In this document: one piece after another, positions 34,517-43,344 of the stretch
Numbering within the stretch: the first letter of the stretch is position 1
Layout of the letters: each line of letters opens with the position of its first letter
From: an uncultured Phascolarctobacterium sp.
GTDB lineage: Bacteria; Bacillota; Negativicutes; Acidaminococcales; Acidaminococcaceae
Length of the DNA: 64,000 nt
Reading direction: 5' to 3'
Assembly (NCBI GenBank): GCA_900551745.1
Contig: URXA01000002.1
Coordinates: forward strand, 157,070 to 221,069
Made by a program: the position numbers and the translations under genes
Notes under the pieces: model-generated
What the model was told of the DNA's origin: nothing
The model's input: the letters and a program-made list of their open reading frames with translations, nothing else
Databases searched by the model: none

Positions 34517-35155
34517 TCAGGCAACGTCATTATCAGCTGTATAATGTTCTTGCCCCTGTGCTCCTGCTGCCGCAGTTTTCTGGATACTTGTGGGGTTGAT
34601 CGCCGTATTGAGGATATCCAAAACACGGGACAGACCTTCCGGCATCTCGCCCTGAGTAGCGCGGACCTGCACATGATATTTTGCGGAATTATCACTCTTA
34701 CGGGTATTTTCCTTATGACTGGAGATAGAGCCCTTAACTTTGGCTTTCATGCTGAAAGGACCGATCTGCAAACCCATCTCTGCTTCCAGCTCGCCTTTTT
34801 TATCGTCGATTTCCGACTGAGTTTCCGAAGATTTTACTTCCATATCGAAGGTAATATCTACCAGATCGATCGACAGAGACGGAACTTTGACCATCGCCAA
34901 AAGCGGGATATTCATTTCCACTTTTTCAGAAGCAGGACCATTGCCGTCATCGCCGTTAGCGCTGCGTGTAAAGCTGAACCCTACGGTACGTACGACCTGT
35001 TTATCACCTTCCTTAACCAGGCCGACCTCTTCAATAAAGCGAGCCGTTGCGCCGGCCAGCATCGTCTGTGCGTCACAGGCAGCCTGCAGCGGGCCGCCGA
35101 TCAAAGACTCCATTGGCAAACCGCCGAATTCTTCTGCCATTTTTACTAATGCCAT
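34517..35155 (-). CDS. DUF2589 family protein
   Basis: 212 residues. The start GGLPMESLIGGPLQAACDAQ and the segment VKVPSLSIDLVDITFDMEVK are typical of DUF2589, a family of unknown function that often occurs as adjacent pairs. The centre has a charged stretch ETQSEIDDKKGELE, and the protein ends in an Ala-rich, probably disordered tail. No signal peptide. Pairs with the following DUF2589-like protein at 35187. Confidence 0.8.
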   Translation of the reverse strand: MALVKMAEEFGGLPMESLIGGPLQAACDAQTMLAGATARFIEEVGLVKEGDKQVVRTVGFSFTRSANGDDGNGPASEKVEMNIPLLAMVKVPSLSIDLVDITFDMEVKSSETQSEIDDKKGELEAEMGLQIGPFSMKAKVKGSISSHKENTRKSDNSAKYHVQVRATQGEMPEGLSRVLDILNTAINPTSIQKTAAAGAQGQEHYTADNDVA

Positions 35156-35186
35156 AATTAACTACATCCTTTCTGTTTGTGCTTTA

Positions 35187-35630
35187 TCAGGGTAGTATTT
35201 TCACCATCTGATCATTGATTTTCATAACTGCTTCAGGAGGATCGTTAGACTCAAACAGCAATTCTACATCGACAAAATTATCGGTATCCGTTTTGTTGGA
35301 AGACAAAATATTTGCCAGCAGACCGCTGTCATTGCTTTTACCATCATCCCAGCTGCTCAGCTTTACCTTAAACTTCAGCTTCATCTCCTTCAGCTTCAGG
35401 GAATTCATCGGTACCAGCGCAATTTTCGGCACCTGCACCAGTACATATTCCAGTTCGCCTGTGTCAGGATTGATACGAGGATATTGGATATCAAAAGTCA
35501 GCGGTTTCTGCGACTCGTCAAAATAACGTTTCATAACATTCAAGTGCTGATTTTCGATCATGCTGTGCGCTTTTAAAATTGATTCCTGCATCGCTCCCAA
35601 CAAATTCTCAAAGTATTGCTTTTTCGCCAT
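35187..35630 (-). CDS. DUF2589-related protein, shorter partner
   Basis: 147 residues from ATG 35630 (AGGAGG seven bases upstream). The segment VPKIALVPMNSLKLKEMKLKFKVKL aligns with the VPSLSIDLVDITFDMEV region of its neighbour, and both share a terminal beta-rich domain, so it is a shortened relative. It begins with MAKKQYFENLLGAMQESIL. Function unknown. Confidence 0.7.
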   Translation of the reverse strand: MAKKQYFENLLGAMQESILKAHSMIENQHLNVMKRYFDESQKPLTFDIQYPRINPDTGELEYVLVQVPKIALVPMNSLKLKEMKLKFKVKLSSWDDGKSNDSGLLANILSSNKTDTDNFVDVELLFESNDPPEAVMKINDQMVKILP

Positions 35631-35648
35631 CACGGCTCCTCCTCATAA

Positions 35649-35847
35649 TCAAAATTTACGGCTGTAAAGATCGGTCACCTTAACCTGCAGTGCTCTTGCC
35701 AAAGCGTCAAGAACCGGAACAGTCGGATGCCGTTCGCCTAATTCGATCGCACTGATCATACTTGTACTGATACCTGATAATTTAGATAAATGCTTTTGCG
35801 TCATACGTTTCTCAGTGCGGACTTGGAAACAGATAATAACAAATCAT
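35649..35847 (-). pseudogene. Xre-type helix-turn-helix regulator, apparently frameshifted
   Basis: The minus strand encodes EKRMTQKHLSKLSGIS, TSMISAIELGERHPT and VPVLDALARALQVKVTDLY, a normal HTH_3 domain ending at 35649. Its frame has no start codon before an internal ATG at 35804, which would drop the first helix. A start ATG at 35847 with GGGGGG upstream is in another frame and stops after ten codons. Removing one T of the TTT about 20 bases after that ATG would join the two into MICYYLFQVRTEKRMTQ, a plausible full protein. Likely a one-base lesion or a sequencing error; the short 51-residue product from 35804 is the alternative. Confidence 0.65.
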
Positions 35848-35863
35848 AAGCCAGCCCCCCTTT

Positions 35864-36112
35864 CTAGGTGCCTTTTTCTTTAGCTCCTCCCCGCAGCTTC
35901 AAAAAGTTTTCCATACCGGCTTTGGCAAAATAACCGCTGATGATAACAGAAAACGGACCGTCAACATAATCTATCAGCCTGTCCGGTATTTCTCTGTATA
36001 TTAACCAAGTGCCGGCCGAAAACATTATGATGCCGACAAATAACCAGGTCACCGTTCCGACAACCTTTTTGGAGAAGCTCAGTTTTTCATCATCAAGTTC
36101 CATAGCTTTCAC
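35864..36112 (-). CDS. Small membrane protein, holin-like
   Basis: 82 residues with one clear hydrophobic helix (about 17-35, VGTVTWLFVGIIMFSAGTW) and a second weaker one (about 52-65). Charged termini end in LRGGAKEKGT. Size and topology resemble small phage-type holins or accessory membrane proteins, and the cassette also codes for an amidase without signal peptide. First gene of the cassette. Holin function is inference. Confidence 0.55.
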   Translation of the reverse strand: MKAMELDDEKLSFSKKVVGTVTWLFVGIIMFSAGTWLIYREIPDRLIDYVDGPFSVIISGYFAKAGMENFLKLRGGAKEKGT

Positions 36113-36143
36113 CTCCCTGGCTTTACATTACTATTATCTTTAT

Positions 36144-36164
36144 CCACAATGGTGGAATATTATA
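36144..36164 (-). promoter_or_regulatory. Candidate -10 box and small palindrome before the cassette
   Basis: TATAAT on the minus strand (36159-36164) followed by CCAC-CATT-GTGG (36144-36155), which may be an operator for the HTH protein. The -35 region is weak. Confidence 0.35.
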
Positions 36165-36282
36165 AGAAATACTTTATTATTTTAATGTTTTGCGAATTTT
36201 TAAATTGTGAAACATTTTTATTTTTGCTTTTTATCCTCCCATAAGTCCTCGCAGCTGTATCCCAGTACTTAGAAAGGGCAAT

Positions 36283-36318
36283 AAAAAAGCCCCGCTTACA
36301 AAATGTAAACGGGGCTTT
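36283..36318 (-). terminator. Terminator of copZ-copA
   Basis: Arms AAAGCCCCG-C-TTACA and TGTAA-A-CGGGGCTTT with one mismatch, and a T6 run on the minus strand. The 69-codon reading frame through it is not a gene. Confidence 0.85.
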
Positions 36319-36400
36319 CGCCTTTTTCTGTATTTTTACAGGCCTCAGCATGTAAAAAACATGTATCAATATTCACTTTATTACTTTTAATTTTTTTAGA

Positions 36401-38629
36401 TTACTTAAAGCGTTTTAAACGCAGGGCATTGCTTACTACCGAAACCGAGCTCAGCGACATTGCGGCCGCAGCGATCATCGGGTCAAGCAGAGGTCCGCCG
36501 AAAATGTGCAGCACTCCTGCGGCTACAGGTATACCAATAATATTGTAGCCAAAAGCCCAGAACAGATTTTCTTTAACGTTGCGGATCGTAGCCTTACTTA
36601 AACGCAGGGTAGTACTGATATTACGAATATCTCCGTTGACCAGCACGACCTGCGCCGATTCTATCGCCACATCAGTCCCGCCGCCAACGGCAATGCCCAG
36701 ATCAGCCTGCGCCAAAGCCGGTGCGTCGTTGATACCGTCGCCAACCATGGCGACGATCTCCCCACCCTGCTGGAAGCTTTTGATCAGCTCGGCCTTATGA
36801 CCAGGCATCAGCTCAGCTACTACTTCGTCCACGCCAGCCTGCTGCGCAATATAAGCAGCAGCGCGTTTATTATCGCCGGTCAGGATAACGGTACGGATAT
36901 TCAGCTCGTGCAGCTTCTGCATTGCTTCCTGGGTTTCTTCCTTCAACGTATCGGCGATAGCAAAAATACCGCATAAATTACGGCCGATCGTCAGATAAAC
37001 GATCGTTTTACCAACTGACGCTAATTTTTCGCCAAGTTCTATGGCATTCGGCGGAATCATTGCCACAGGCTGTACAAAGGACAAATTTCCCAACCGTACG
37101 TTGGTATTTTCACAACGGGCAGCGATGCCGCCGCCTACCGTAGTTCTAAAATCTGTACATGTCGGCAGTTCCATCCCTGCGGCCCGTTCTTTGACAGCTA
37201 CTGCCAGCGGATGAGCTGAACCTTGTTCAATTGCCGCCGCCAGCCTTGTTATCGCTTCTTCTTTGGCTCCATTCCAGCCGATAACGTCTGTTACTATCGG
37301 TTTGCCCTTCGTAATCGTACCGGTTTTATCAAAAACCGCCATTGTTACATTATGAGCTGTTTCTAAAGCTTCTGCATTTTTGAACAGTACGCCTTTTTCA
37401 GCACCCTTACCTACAGCGACCATGATTGCCGCCGGTGTCGCCAGTCCTAAAGCGCAGGGGCAGGCAATAACAAGTACGGCAACAAAGACCTGCATGGCAA
37501 ATTTACTGCCGGTGCCGGCAAACCACCAGCTCAAGCCGGCAACTAAAGCTATCACCAGCACTACCGGCACAAAAACCGCCGCAATTTTATCAGCCGTTTT
37601 GGCAATCGGCGCTTTCGAGCCCTGAGCCGCTTCGACCATCTGCATGATCTGCGACAGCATCGTATCCTTACCGACTTTTTCGGCTTTAAAACGCAGATAC
37701 CCGTCGGTAACTACTGTAGCCGCAAAAACATTTTCGCCGACACTTTTACCTACAGGCATACTTTCACCGGTCAGCATCGATTCGTCAATACTGGCGTGCC
37801 CGTCTGTGATCACCCCGTCGACCGGTATCTGATTGCCTGGGTGGACGATAACTATATCACCTGTCAGGATCGCTTCACGCGGAATCTCTACCTCTTCGCC
37901 GTCCTTCCAGATAAAGCCTGTTTTCGGCGCCAGGTTAAGCAGGCTGCTGATAGCGTGTCCAGCTTCACCTTTCGCGCGCATTTCTAAAAACTTACCACAC
38001 AAAACAAAGGTCAAAATAGCGCCGGCAGATTCAAAATAAAGACTATGCACAGCATGAGGATTTATTTTTGCCAGAACTTCGTAGGTTGAATAGCTGCTGT
38101 AAATAAACGCAGCACCCGTACCTAAAGCAACCAGTGTATCCATTGACGGAACACCATTTTTCAAGCTGATGATACCATTTTTGAAAAACGGACCGCCGGC
38201 ATACAATATCGGCAGCGTTAACAACAACTGCACAAAAGCATAGACATCGCTCATCTGATTCGGATCTATCGGTACCGGTAAAAATTTACCAGGAACCATC
38301 GGCGCCATCGCCAAATATAACAGCGGCACAAAAAAGAAAGCCGCCACTTTCAAACGTTTCTTTAAATCAAGGGCATCCTGTTCCGCCCTCTGTTCCGCTG
38401 TCGATTCTTCGCCCGGCGCATCATGGACGACACCAAAGCTCATTCTGGTCACAGCTTCTTCCATCTGCTCTATGGTAGCCTGATTTTCATCATAACGCAC
38501 CAACGCCGACTGAGTCGCCAGATTGACTTCCGCTCTGTCGACGCCGGGAACCTTCTTCAATGAACGTTCCACACCATTAGAACAGGCAACGCAATGCATT
38601 CCTGAAATTTTAATAGTTATTGTTTTCAT
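36401..38629 (-). CDS. copA: Copper-exporting P1B-type ATPase CopA
   Basis: 742 residues. One N-terminal metal-binding domain with [12 protein letters not shown], eight membrane helices, the ion-binding CPC in [13 protein letters not shown], phosphorylation site DKTGTITKG, the SAHPLA histidine-proline pair, [11 protein letters not shown] and the hinge [12 protein letters not shown]. The CPC plus a YN near helix 7 ([14 protein letters not shown]) indicates Cu(I) export. It lies five bases after copZ, giving a chaperone-pump operon. Confidence 0.95.
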   Translation of the reverse strand: MKTITIKISGMHCVACSNGVERSLKKVPGVDRAEVNLATQSALVRYDENQATIEQMEEAVTRMSFGVVHDAPGEESTAEQRAEQDALDLKKRLKVAAFFFVPLLYLAMAPMVPGKFLPVPIDPNQMSDVYAFVQLLLTLPILYAGGPFFKNGIISLKNGVPSMDTLVALGTGAAFIYSSYSTYEVLAKINPHAVHSLYFESAGAILTFVLCGKFLEMRAKGEAGHAISSLLNLAPKTGFIWKDGEEVEIPREAILTGDIVIVHPGNQIPVDGVITDGHASIDESMLTGESMPVGKSVGENVFAATVVTDGYLRFKAEKVGKDTMLSQIMQMVEAAQGSKAPIAKTADKIAAVFVPVVLVIALVAGLSWWFAGTGSKFAMQVFVAVLVIACPCALGLATPAAIMVAVGKGAEKGVLFKNAEALETAHNVTMAVFDKTGTITKGKPIVTDVIGWNGAKEEAITRLAAAIEQGSAHPLAVAVKERAAGMELPTCTDFRTTVGGGIAARCENTNVRLGNLSFVQPVAMIPPNAIELGEKLASVGKTIVYLTIGRNLCGIFAIADTLKEETQEAMQKLHELNIRTVILTGDNKRAAAYIAQQAGVDEVVAELMPGHKAELIKSFQQGGEIVAMVGDGINDAPALAQADLGIAVGGGTDVAIESAQVVLVNGDIRNISTTLRLSKATIRNVKENLFWAFGYNIIGIPVAAGVLHIFGGPLLDPMIAAAAMSLSSVSVVSNALRLKRFK

Positions 38630-38634
38630 AAGCT

Positions 38635-38841
38635 TTATTTTTCAACAGTGAAACCAGCTTCTTTTACTGCACTTTCCAACTGCTCCACTGTAGCCGGGGC
38701 TTCATATTCTACAACTGCCATGCACTGCTCCAGGTCTACTGCTGCGTGTTTTACGCCCGGTACATCCTCCAATGCCATTTTTACACTGGCAACACAACCT
38801 GCACATGACATACCAAAAATATACATACTCGCTTTTTCCAT
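38635..38841 (-). CDS. copZ: Copper chaperone CopZ (heavy-metal-associated domain)
   Basis: 68 residues, a single HMA domain with metal-binding MSCAGCVAS near the N-terminus and [14 protein letters not shown] in the middle. Delivers Cu(I) to CopA. GGAGG precedes the ATG. No CsoR or CopY gene is next to it. Confidence 0.92.
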   Translation of the reverse strand: MEKASMYIFGMSCAGCVASVKMALEDVPGVKHAAVDLEQCMAVVEYEAPATVEQLESAVKEAGFTVEK

Positions 38842-38909
38842 AATTTATGCCTCCATTTCGGAATTTAAATTTGCTTCAGCGTTACCACTAAAAACCAGCA
38901 ACGTTAATT

Positions 38910-38978
38910 TAAGGTTAGCGAAAGCTATCCTTACACATCTTATAAATCAATCTTAACAACCTGTAAAGCCTTTGTCAA
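38910..38978 (-). promoter_or_regulatory. copZ-copA promoter with a leader palindrome
   Basis: TTGACA (38973-38978), 17-base spacer, TAAGAT (38950-38955). About ten bases after the expected start lies TAAGGTTAGC-GAAA-GCTATCCTTA (38910-38933), a 10-bp near-perfect inverted repeat placed as an operator. It differs from CopY (TACAnnTGTA) and CsoR sites and recalls the AGGTTAG half-site of DtxR-type metal regulators. Confidence 0.6.
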
Positions 38979-39182
38979 ATAATACTGTAAAACAAAAAGA
39001 TAACTTAAGTTCTTTTAGATAAGGTCAGCAATTCATTCCTTAGATCTATTATAACATATGAGTCATTATTCATATATCTTTTTCTGCAAAACCTTTGTGA
39101 ATTATTTTTCTGACTGCCGCATTATTACCACATTTACCTGCTTTTTCTAACTGTCCTGCTTTATTTTTCAACTTCTGTCTAT

Positions 39183-39210
39183 TTTACACAAACCAGTTTT
39201 GTTTTATACT
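39183..39210 (+). promoter_or_regulatory. Promoter of the ECF S-component gene
   Basis: TTTACA (39183-39188), 16-base spacer, TATACT (39205-39210). Leader of about 30 bases, too short for a riboswitch. Confidence 0.6.
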
Positions 39211-39245
39211 ATATTTTGTAGATTTAACTGAAGAAGGTGTTTTTT

Positions 39246-39818
39246 ATGCGTAATGACAATATTACCAGGCTGACGCTGGCAGGTATGTTTGCAGCTTTGG
39301 CTTTCGTTTGTTTTACTTATCTGCGGATCGAGATCCCCATGGGCGGCGGTATGACCGGCAAAATTTATATCGGTCACGCTTTTATTATCCTGTCCGCTCT
39401 GATCCTTGGCGCGAAATACGGAGCACTTACAGGTGCTATAGGTCTGTCACTGGCAGACATTTTAGCCGGTTATACCACATCAGCACCGCCGACTTTTTTG
39501 TCCAAATTTCTACTGGGACTGGCAGTAGCCTTTATCGCCCATAAAGTTTTTAATCTGGCTGCGGCAGATGACAAAAAAGCGACTAAGATCGTAACTATAG
39601 CGGCTGTTTTCGGCTGTCTGGTCAATGTTATTACCGAACCGCTGATTCGCTATGGCTTTAAAGTCTTCGTGTTAGGACTTCCGCACCAGATAGCCTATCT
39701 ATCTGCAATCAACTGTGCCGTTTCCATGGCGGTAAGCGCTGTGCCTTCCGTCATTTTAGCAGTTTTCCTGTATAAAGCAGTACAGCACAGTATCCTGAAA
39801 AGCTATAAATTTGTTTAA
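39246..39818 (+). CDS. ECF transporter S component, substrate unknown
   Basis: 190 residues, about six membrane helices, with the ECF S-component look: LTLAGMFAALAFVCF in helix 1 (the Ala-rich face that binds EcfT), GHAFIILSALILGAKYGALTGAIG and LADILAGYTTSAPPTFLSKFLLG. It probably captures a vitamin or precursor. Start ATG 39246 is preferred, with AAGAAGG upstream. It has no ATPase or T gene next to it, so it likely shares the EcfA1-A2-T module at 44681-47181. Confidence 0.82.
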   Translation: MRNDNITRLTLAGMFAALAFVCFTYLRIEIPMGGGMTGKIYIGHAFIILSALILGAKYGALTGAIGLSLADILAGYTTSAPPTFLSKFLLGLAVAFIAHKVFNLAAADDKKATKIVTIAAVFGCLVNVITEPLIRYGFKVFVLGLPHQIAYLSAINCAVSMAVSAVPSVILAVFLYKAVQHSILKSYKFV

Positions 39819-39840
39819 CCTTACATTCACAATACCCCTA

Positions 39841-39887
39841 AAAAATGAAGGCCGTTGCTTTTGATGAGCAGCGGCCTTCATTTTTTA
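39841..39887. terminator. Bidirectional terminator after the S-component gene
   Basis: AAAAATGAAGGCCG and CGGCCTTCATTTTT, with further pairing TGCT/AGCA, a seven-base loop and T-runs on both sides; the genes either side converge. Confidence 0.9.
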
Positions 39888-39915
39888 TAATCATTGTTTT
39901 ATTTTAAGCTGTCAT

Positions 39916-40398
39916 TTACAGCAATAACAGCAGCCCTGACAGTGAAACTACCGAGATGCAGCCTGCGACAACTTTTTTCATGCGGGAAGTCTCCTTCTCC
40001 CTGCTGTAACACGGCTCACATAAAGCTGCTCTTTCTTTAGCTGAAGCATCAATAAAAGCTTTAGCATAATATCCATCCAACTCGAGCAGACTGTATTCCC
40101 CATTCTCAAATTGAACGGCCAGCTGATACACAGATGCTTTAGGTGGTTTTAGCACTGCCCCCATAAGCTCCTGGCCATATTCTTCTGTCATCCCTTCAAG
40201 CGCACAATCAGACCTTCCTGCGAAAGCATCTTTGATCGCTTCCTCAGTTACAAATTCCCACGTATGAATTGTTTCTTTGCTGATGATAATGCCTTCATCA
40301 GGTTCTTTAAAATGCATTTTCGTTACGATCATACAAACTGGATTTAAGAAAACAGCACTGCCAGACAAATGCCCCAGGATCACTTTATTTTTAGCCAT
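39916..40398 (-). CDS. Hypothetical tail-anchored protein
   Basis: 160 residues. No signal at the N-terminus; the last 20 residues form a hydrophobic helix (VVAGCISVVSLSGLLLLL) after a Cys/Arg/Lys-rich stretch CEPCYSREKETSRMKK. This suggests insertion by the C-terminus with the body in the cytoplasm. The N-terminal half (MIVTKMHFKEPDEGIIISKE) has no known motif. Function unknown. Confidence 0.55.
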   Translation of the reverse strand: MAKNKVILGHLSGSAVFLNPVCMIVTKMHFKEPDEGIIISKETIHTWEFVTEEAIKDAFAGRSDCALEGMTEEYGQELMGAVLKPPKASVYQLAVQFENGEYSLLELDGYYAKAFIDASAKERAALCEPCYSREKETSRMKKVVAGCISVVSLSGLLLLL

Positions 40399-40577
40399 AA
40401 AATCTTCATCCTTCTTTACGACAGATTTTTACTATCATTACAGACTTGGCACTTTACACTTTTTCCCTTCTTCCTGTTATTGATACGCAATCTTCTCTGT
40501 TATTGCTGCTGTTTATTTCTAGCTTTGCGACCAAGCTCCTGCCTGCATCTTTTAACTTTTACACAAAATTTACGACA

Positions 40578-40610
40578 AAAGGCACAGTACTTTATCTGTA
40601 CTGTGCCTTT
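40578..40610 (-). terminator. Terminator of leuA
   Basis: Perfect 13-bp stem AAAGGCACAGTAC/GTACTGTGCCTTT with a seven-base loop, 65 bases beyond the leuA stop; short T-tract. Confidence 0.75.
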
Positions 40611-40674
40611 ATCTGCAAGATAACCAACCTAAGTCTGCCTTAATATTTTTTATCTGATTTTTACACCGCTCTGA

Positions 40675-42357
40675 TTATTTCTCAGCCCTGTTAATAGCGC
40701 AAAGGATACCCAAAAGCGCAGCTACGTTGATATTACTGTCGATACCAACACCAAAGATATGTCCGTTACCGGGAATCTTCAGTTCTATATAACAAATACC
40801 CTTCGCGTCAGAACCGCGGGAAATAGCATGTTCGTGATAATTAACAAATTCATAGCCCTCTACACCTATCCCTGCCAGCGCCTGGAAGAATGCATCTATC
40901 GGGCCGTTGCCGACCCCGGCAACATCTTCCATCTCACCGCAAACATCTATTTTTCCTTCAAAACGAGTATGTGTAGTACCATCCAGCTCCCGTTGCTCCA
41001 GGAAGCTGTGGGAAGCCAGTTTGTATTTACCGTCAAACTCTACATATTCACGGTTAAACAAGTCAACGATCTGTTCTTCCTTCAATTCATCACCAAAAGC
41101 ATCGGAAGCAGCCTTCACGATATTGCCAAATTCAGGATGCATTTCTTTCGGCAGCCTGTAACCGACAGCATGCTGCAGCACGAAAGCTGCGCCGCCTTTG
41201 CCGGATTGGCTGTTGATACGGATAACAGGTTCGTATTCACGGCTCAGATCGGCAGGATTGATCGGCAGATACGGTACCTCCCAATAAGGTGTATCACTTT
41301 CCGCCATATATTCGTAACCCTTACGGATAGCATCCTGATGCGAACCGGAGAAAGCGGTAAACGCCAATTCACCCGCATAAGGCTGACGCTCGGGCACCTT
41401 CATCTTGGTACAGGCCTCATAGATTTTTTTGATCGCCAGAATATTAGAAAAATCAAGCTCCGGATCAACACCCTGAGTATACATATTCAAAGCAACTGTC
41501 ACAATATCAAGATTGCCAGTGCGCTCACCGTTGCCGAACAAGGTTCCTTCGATACGGTCCGCTCCGCCCAGCAGGGCAAGTTCAGCCGCAGCAACGCCTG
41601 TCCCGCGGTCATTATGCGGGTGAATGCTGATAATAGCAGCTTCCCTGTTTTTCATCTTCGTGCAGAAATATTCGATCTGGTCCGCATATGTGTTCGGTGT
41701 CGACATTTCCACTGTTGAAGGCAGATTCAGAATGATTGGGTTCTCTTTCGTTGACCCCAGGGTTCCCATTACCGCCTCACAGATTTCAATGGCAAAATCG
41801 ATTTCAGTACCGGTAAAGCTTTCAGGAGAATATTCATACCGAATATTCATACCGCTGCTGACGATTTCTTCCTCAGTCAGCTGACGAATAAGTTTTGCAC
41901 CCTCCACTGCGATCTTGATAATGCCTGGCATATCTTCTTTAAATACGACCTTCCTCTGTAAGGTAGAGGTAGAATTATAAAAATGTACGATAACGTTTTT
42001 GGCACCTTTAACTGCTTCAAAAGTTTTTTTGATCAGTTCCGGACGCGCCTGCACCAGTACCTGAATCGTTACATCATCGGGAATATGATGCCCTTCGATC
42101 AAAGTGCGCAGGATCTCATATTCGGTTTCAGATGCAGACGGAAAACCAACTTCTATTTCTTTAAAGCCAATATCTACCAGAGTCTTGAACATCAGCAGCT
42201 TTTCTTCCAGCTGCATCGGCGTAACCAAAGCCTGATTCCCGTCGCGCAGGTCAACACTGCACCAAATCGGCGCCTTGGTGATAGTTTTATTCGGCCATTG
42301 GCGATTCGGCCACTGGAGCGGCTGAAAAGGAATATACTGTTTACTTGCTTGTTTCAT
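40675..42357 (-). CDS. leuA: 2-isopropylmalate synthase LeuA
   Basis: 560 residues. First committed step of leucine synthesis: condenses acetyl-CoA with 2-oxoisovalerate. HMGL-like TIM barrel with SVDLRDGNQAL and metal-site HPHNDRGTG; C-terminal LeuA regulatory domain (DALGEF-like region DAFFQALAGIGVEGYEFVNY) for leucine feedback. The length and N-terminus (PFQPLQWPNRQWPNKT) match the long LeuA type found in actinobacteria and some Firmicutes. leuB, leuC and leuD are not adjacent. GGAGG nine bases before the ATG. Controlled by a T-box. Confidence 0.95.
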   Translation of the reverse strand: MKQASKQYIPFQPLQWPNRQWPNKTITKAPIWCSVDLRDGNQALVTPMQLEEKLLMFKTLVDIGFKEIEVGFPSASETEYEILRTLIEGHHIPDDVTIQVLVQARPELIKKTFEAVKGAKNVIVHFYNSTSTLQRKVVFKEDMPGIIKIAVEGAKLIRQLTEEEIVSSGMNIRYEYSPESFTGTEIDFAIEICEAVMGTLGSTKENPIILNLPSTVEMSTPNTYADQIEYFCTKMKNREAAIISIHPHNDRGTGVAAAELALLGGADRIEGTLFGNGERTGNLDIVTVALNMYTQGVDPELDFSNILAIKKIYEACTKMKVPERQPYAGELAFTAFSGSHQDAIRKGYEYMAESDTPYWEVPYLPINPADLSREYEPVIRINSQSGKGGAAFVLQHAVGYRLPKEMHPEFGNIVKAASDAFGDELKEEQIVDLFNREYVEFDGKYKLASHSFLEQRELDGTTHTRFEGKIDVCGEMEDVAGVGNGPIDAFFQALAGIGVEGYEFVNYHEHAISRGSDAKGICYIELKIPGNGHIFGVGIDSNINVAALLGILCAINRAEK

Positions 42358-42413
42358 AAATATTTGCCTCCAATCTGTTTATGCCGGCGCAGCGGCCCAA
42401 CTTCGGAAGCGGA

Positions 42414-42731
42414 AATAAAAAATCCCCGCTCCCTACGATAAATGCATAGGGGCGAGGAACTGTTCTCCACGCGGTACCACCCTAATTCAGCTGCCATGCA
42501 GCCCTCTCAGCCTCAAACAAGGCCCAGGCTCTTAACGTTGCCACACGTTCCGCTCTACATATCAAGCAGACAACTCCGGGATGAGCTATCCATAAAACTT
42601 TTGCCATCGACTTGCACCAACCGTCGACTCTCTGAGGCCTGCCAGTTTTATCTTGTTCCCTTCACAGTCTTTGAGGTGAAAATTTTTGAATTGTTAAACG
42701 TAATTATACCTACTTGCCTGCTACTTGTCAA
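42414..42731 (-). promoter_or_regulatory. T-box riboswitch and promoter of leuA
   Basis: Consensus promoter TTGACA (42726-42731), 17-base spacer, TATAAT (42703-42708). The leader has stem I with AGAGAGTCGACGG, a CTC leucine triplet at 42585-42583, the T-box AGGGTGGTACCGCG (42470-42483 on the minus strand) and a terminator (42423-42456) followed by T6 at 42417-42422. It fills most of the 575-base gap between leuA and rpsI; 42732-42886 shows only AT-rich spacer. Confidence 0.92.
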
Positions 42732-42886
42732 GAGAAAATATATACCCCTGAAACGTCATTTTAATTAAAATGATTACATAAACTAAATAAAAAGCATACT
42801 TTTACTGCATATTATAACAACAGTATTTATTTTAAAATCCTGTTTTAACTAATTAAAAGAAGTTTCTTTCATATTAGGTCAAAAAG

Positions 42887-42913
42887 AAAACCCGCACAAA
42901 CTGTGCGGGTTTT
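42887..42913 (-). terminator. Terminator of rplM-rpsI
   Basis: Perfect 12-bp stem AAAACCCGCACA/TGTGCGGGTTTT with three-base loop, then T-rich tract on the minus strand. Confidence 0.92.
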
Positions 42914-42932
42914 GAACTGCTGTTCCCAATGA

Positions 42933-43325
42933 TTAACGTTTCGAAAACTGGCTTGCTTTACGTGCTTTTTTAAGACCGTATTTACGACGTTCTTTTTCGC
43001 GCGGATCGCGAGTCAGGAAGCCAGCTTTTTTCAAAGCCGGACGATATTCAGCGTCAACGTCGAGCAAAGCACGAGCGATACCATGACGGATCGCACCTGC
43101 CTGACCGGAAATACCGCCGCCAATAACATTTACGAGCACGTCGTATTTGCCTTTGGTTTCAGTAATTTCAAGCGGTTGGTTAACGATGAGTTCCAATGTT
43201 TTCAGACCAAAATAATTGGTCAGCTCACGGCCGTTAATAACGATTTTACCTTCACCCGGAACCAGGCGAACGCGAGCAACTGAAGATTTGCGACGACCAG
43301 TCGCACTATAAGTAACTAATGCCAT
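42933..43325 (-). CDS. rpsI: Ribosomal protein S9
   Basis: 130 residues, standard length. Start [16 protein letters not shown] and the basic C-terminus [12 protein letters not shown], which reaches toward the P-site tRNA, are diagnostic. It follows rplM by 19 bases. Confidence 0.97.
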   Translation of the reverse strand: MALVTYSATGRRKSSVARVRLVPGEGKIVINGRELTNYFGLKTLELIVNQPLEITETKGKYDVLVNVIGGGISGQAGAIRHGIARALLDVDAEYRPALKKAGFLTRDPREKERRKYGLKKARKASQFSKR

Positions 43326-43344
43326 TTACGTTTCCTCCTCCGGA

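Larger units (their letters stand above)
38842..39245. other. Divergent promoter region between copZ and the ECF S-component gene
   Basis: 404 bases, no gene. Contains the copZ promoter with its palindrome and the promoter of the plus-strand gene, both listed separately. The middle is AT-rich with nothing else recognised. Confidence 0.7.

Noticed and set aside
36160..36369. 69-codon minus-strand frame after copA
   Set aside because: It reads through the copA terminator and shows no protein-like pattern.
42442..42768. 108-codon plus-strand frame near leuA
   Set aside because: Lies over the leuA T-box leader and promoter on the opposite strand.
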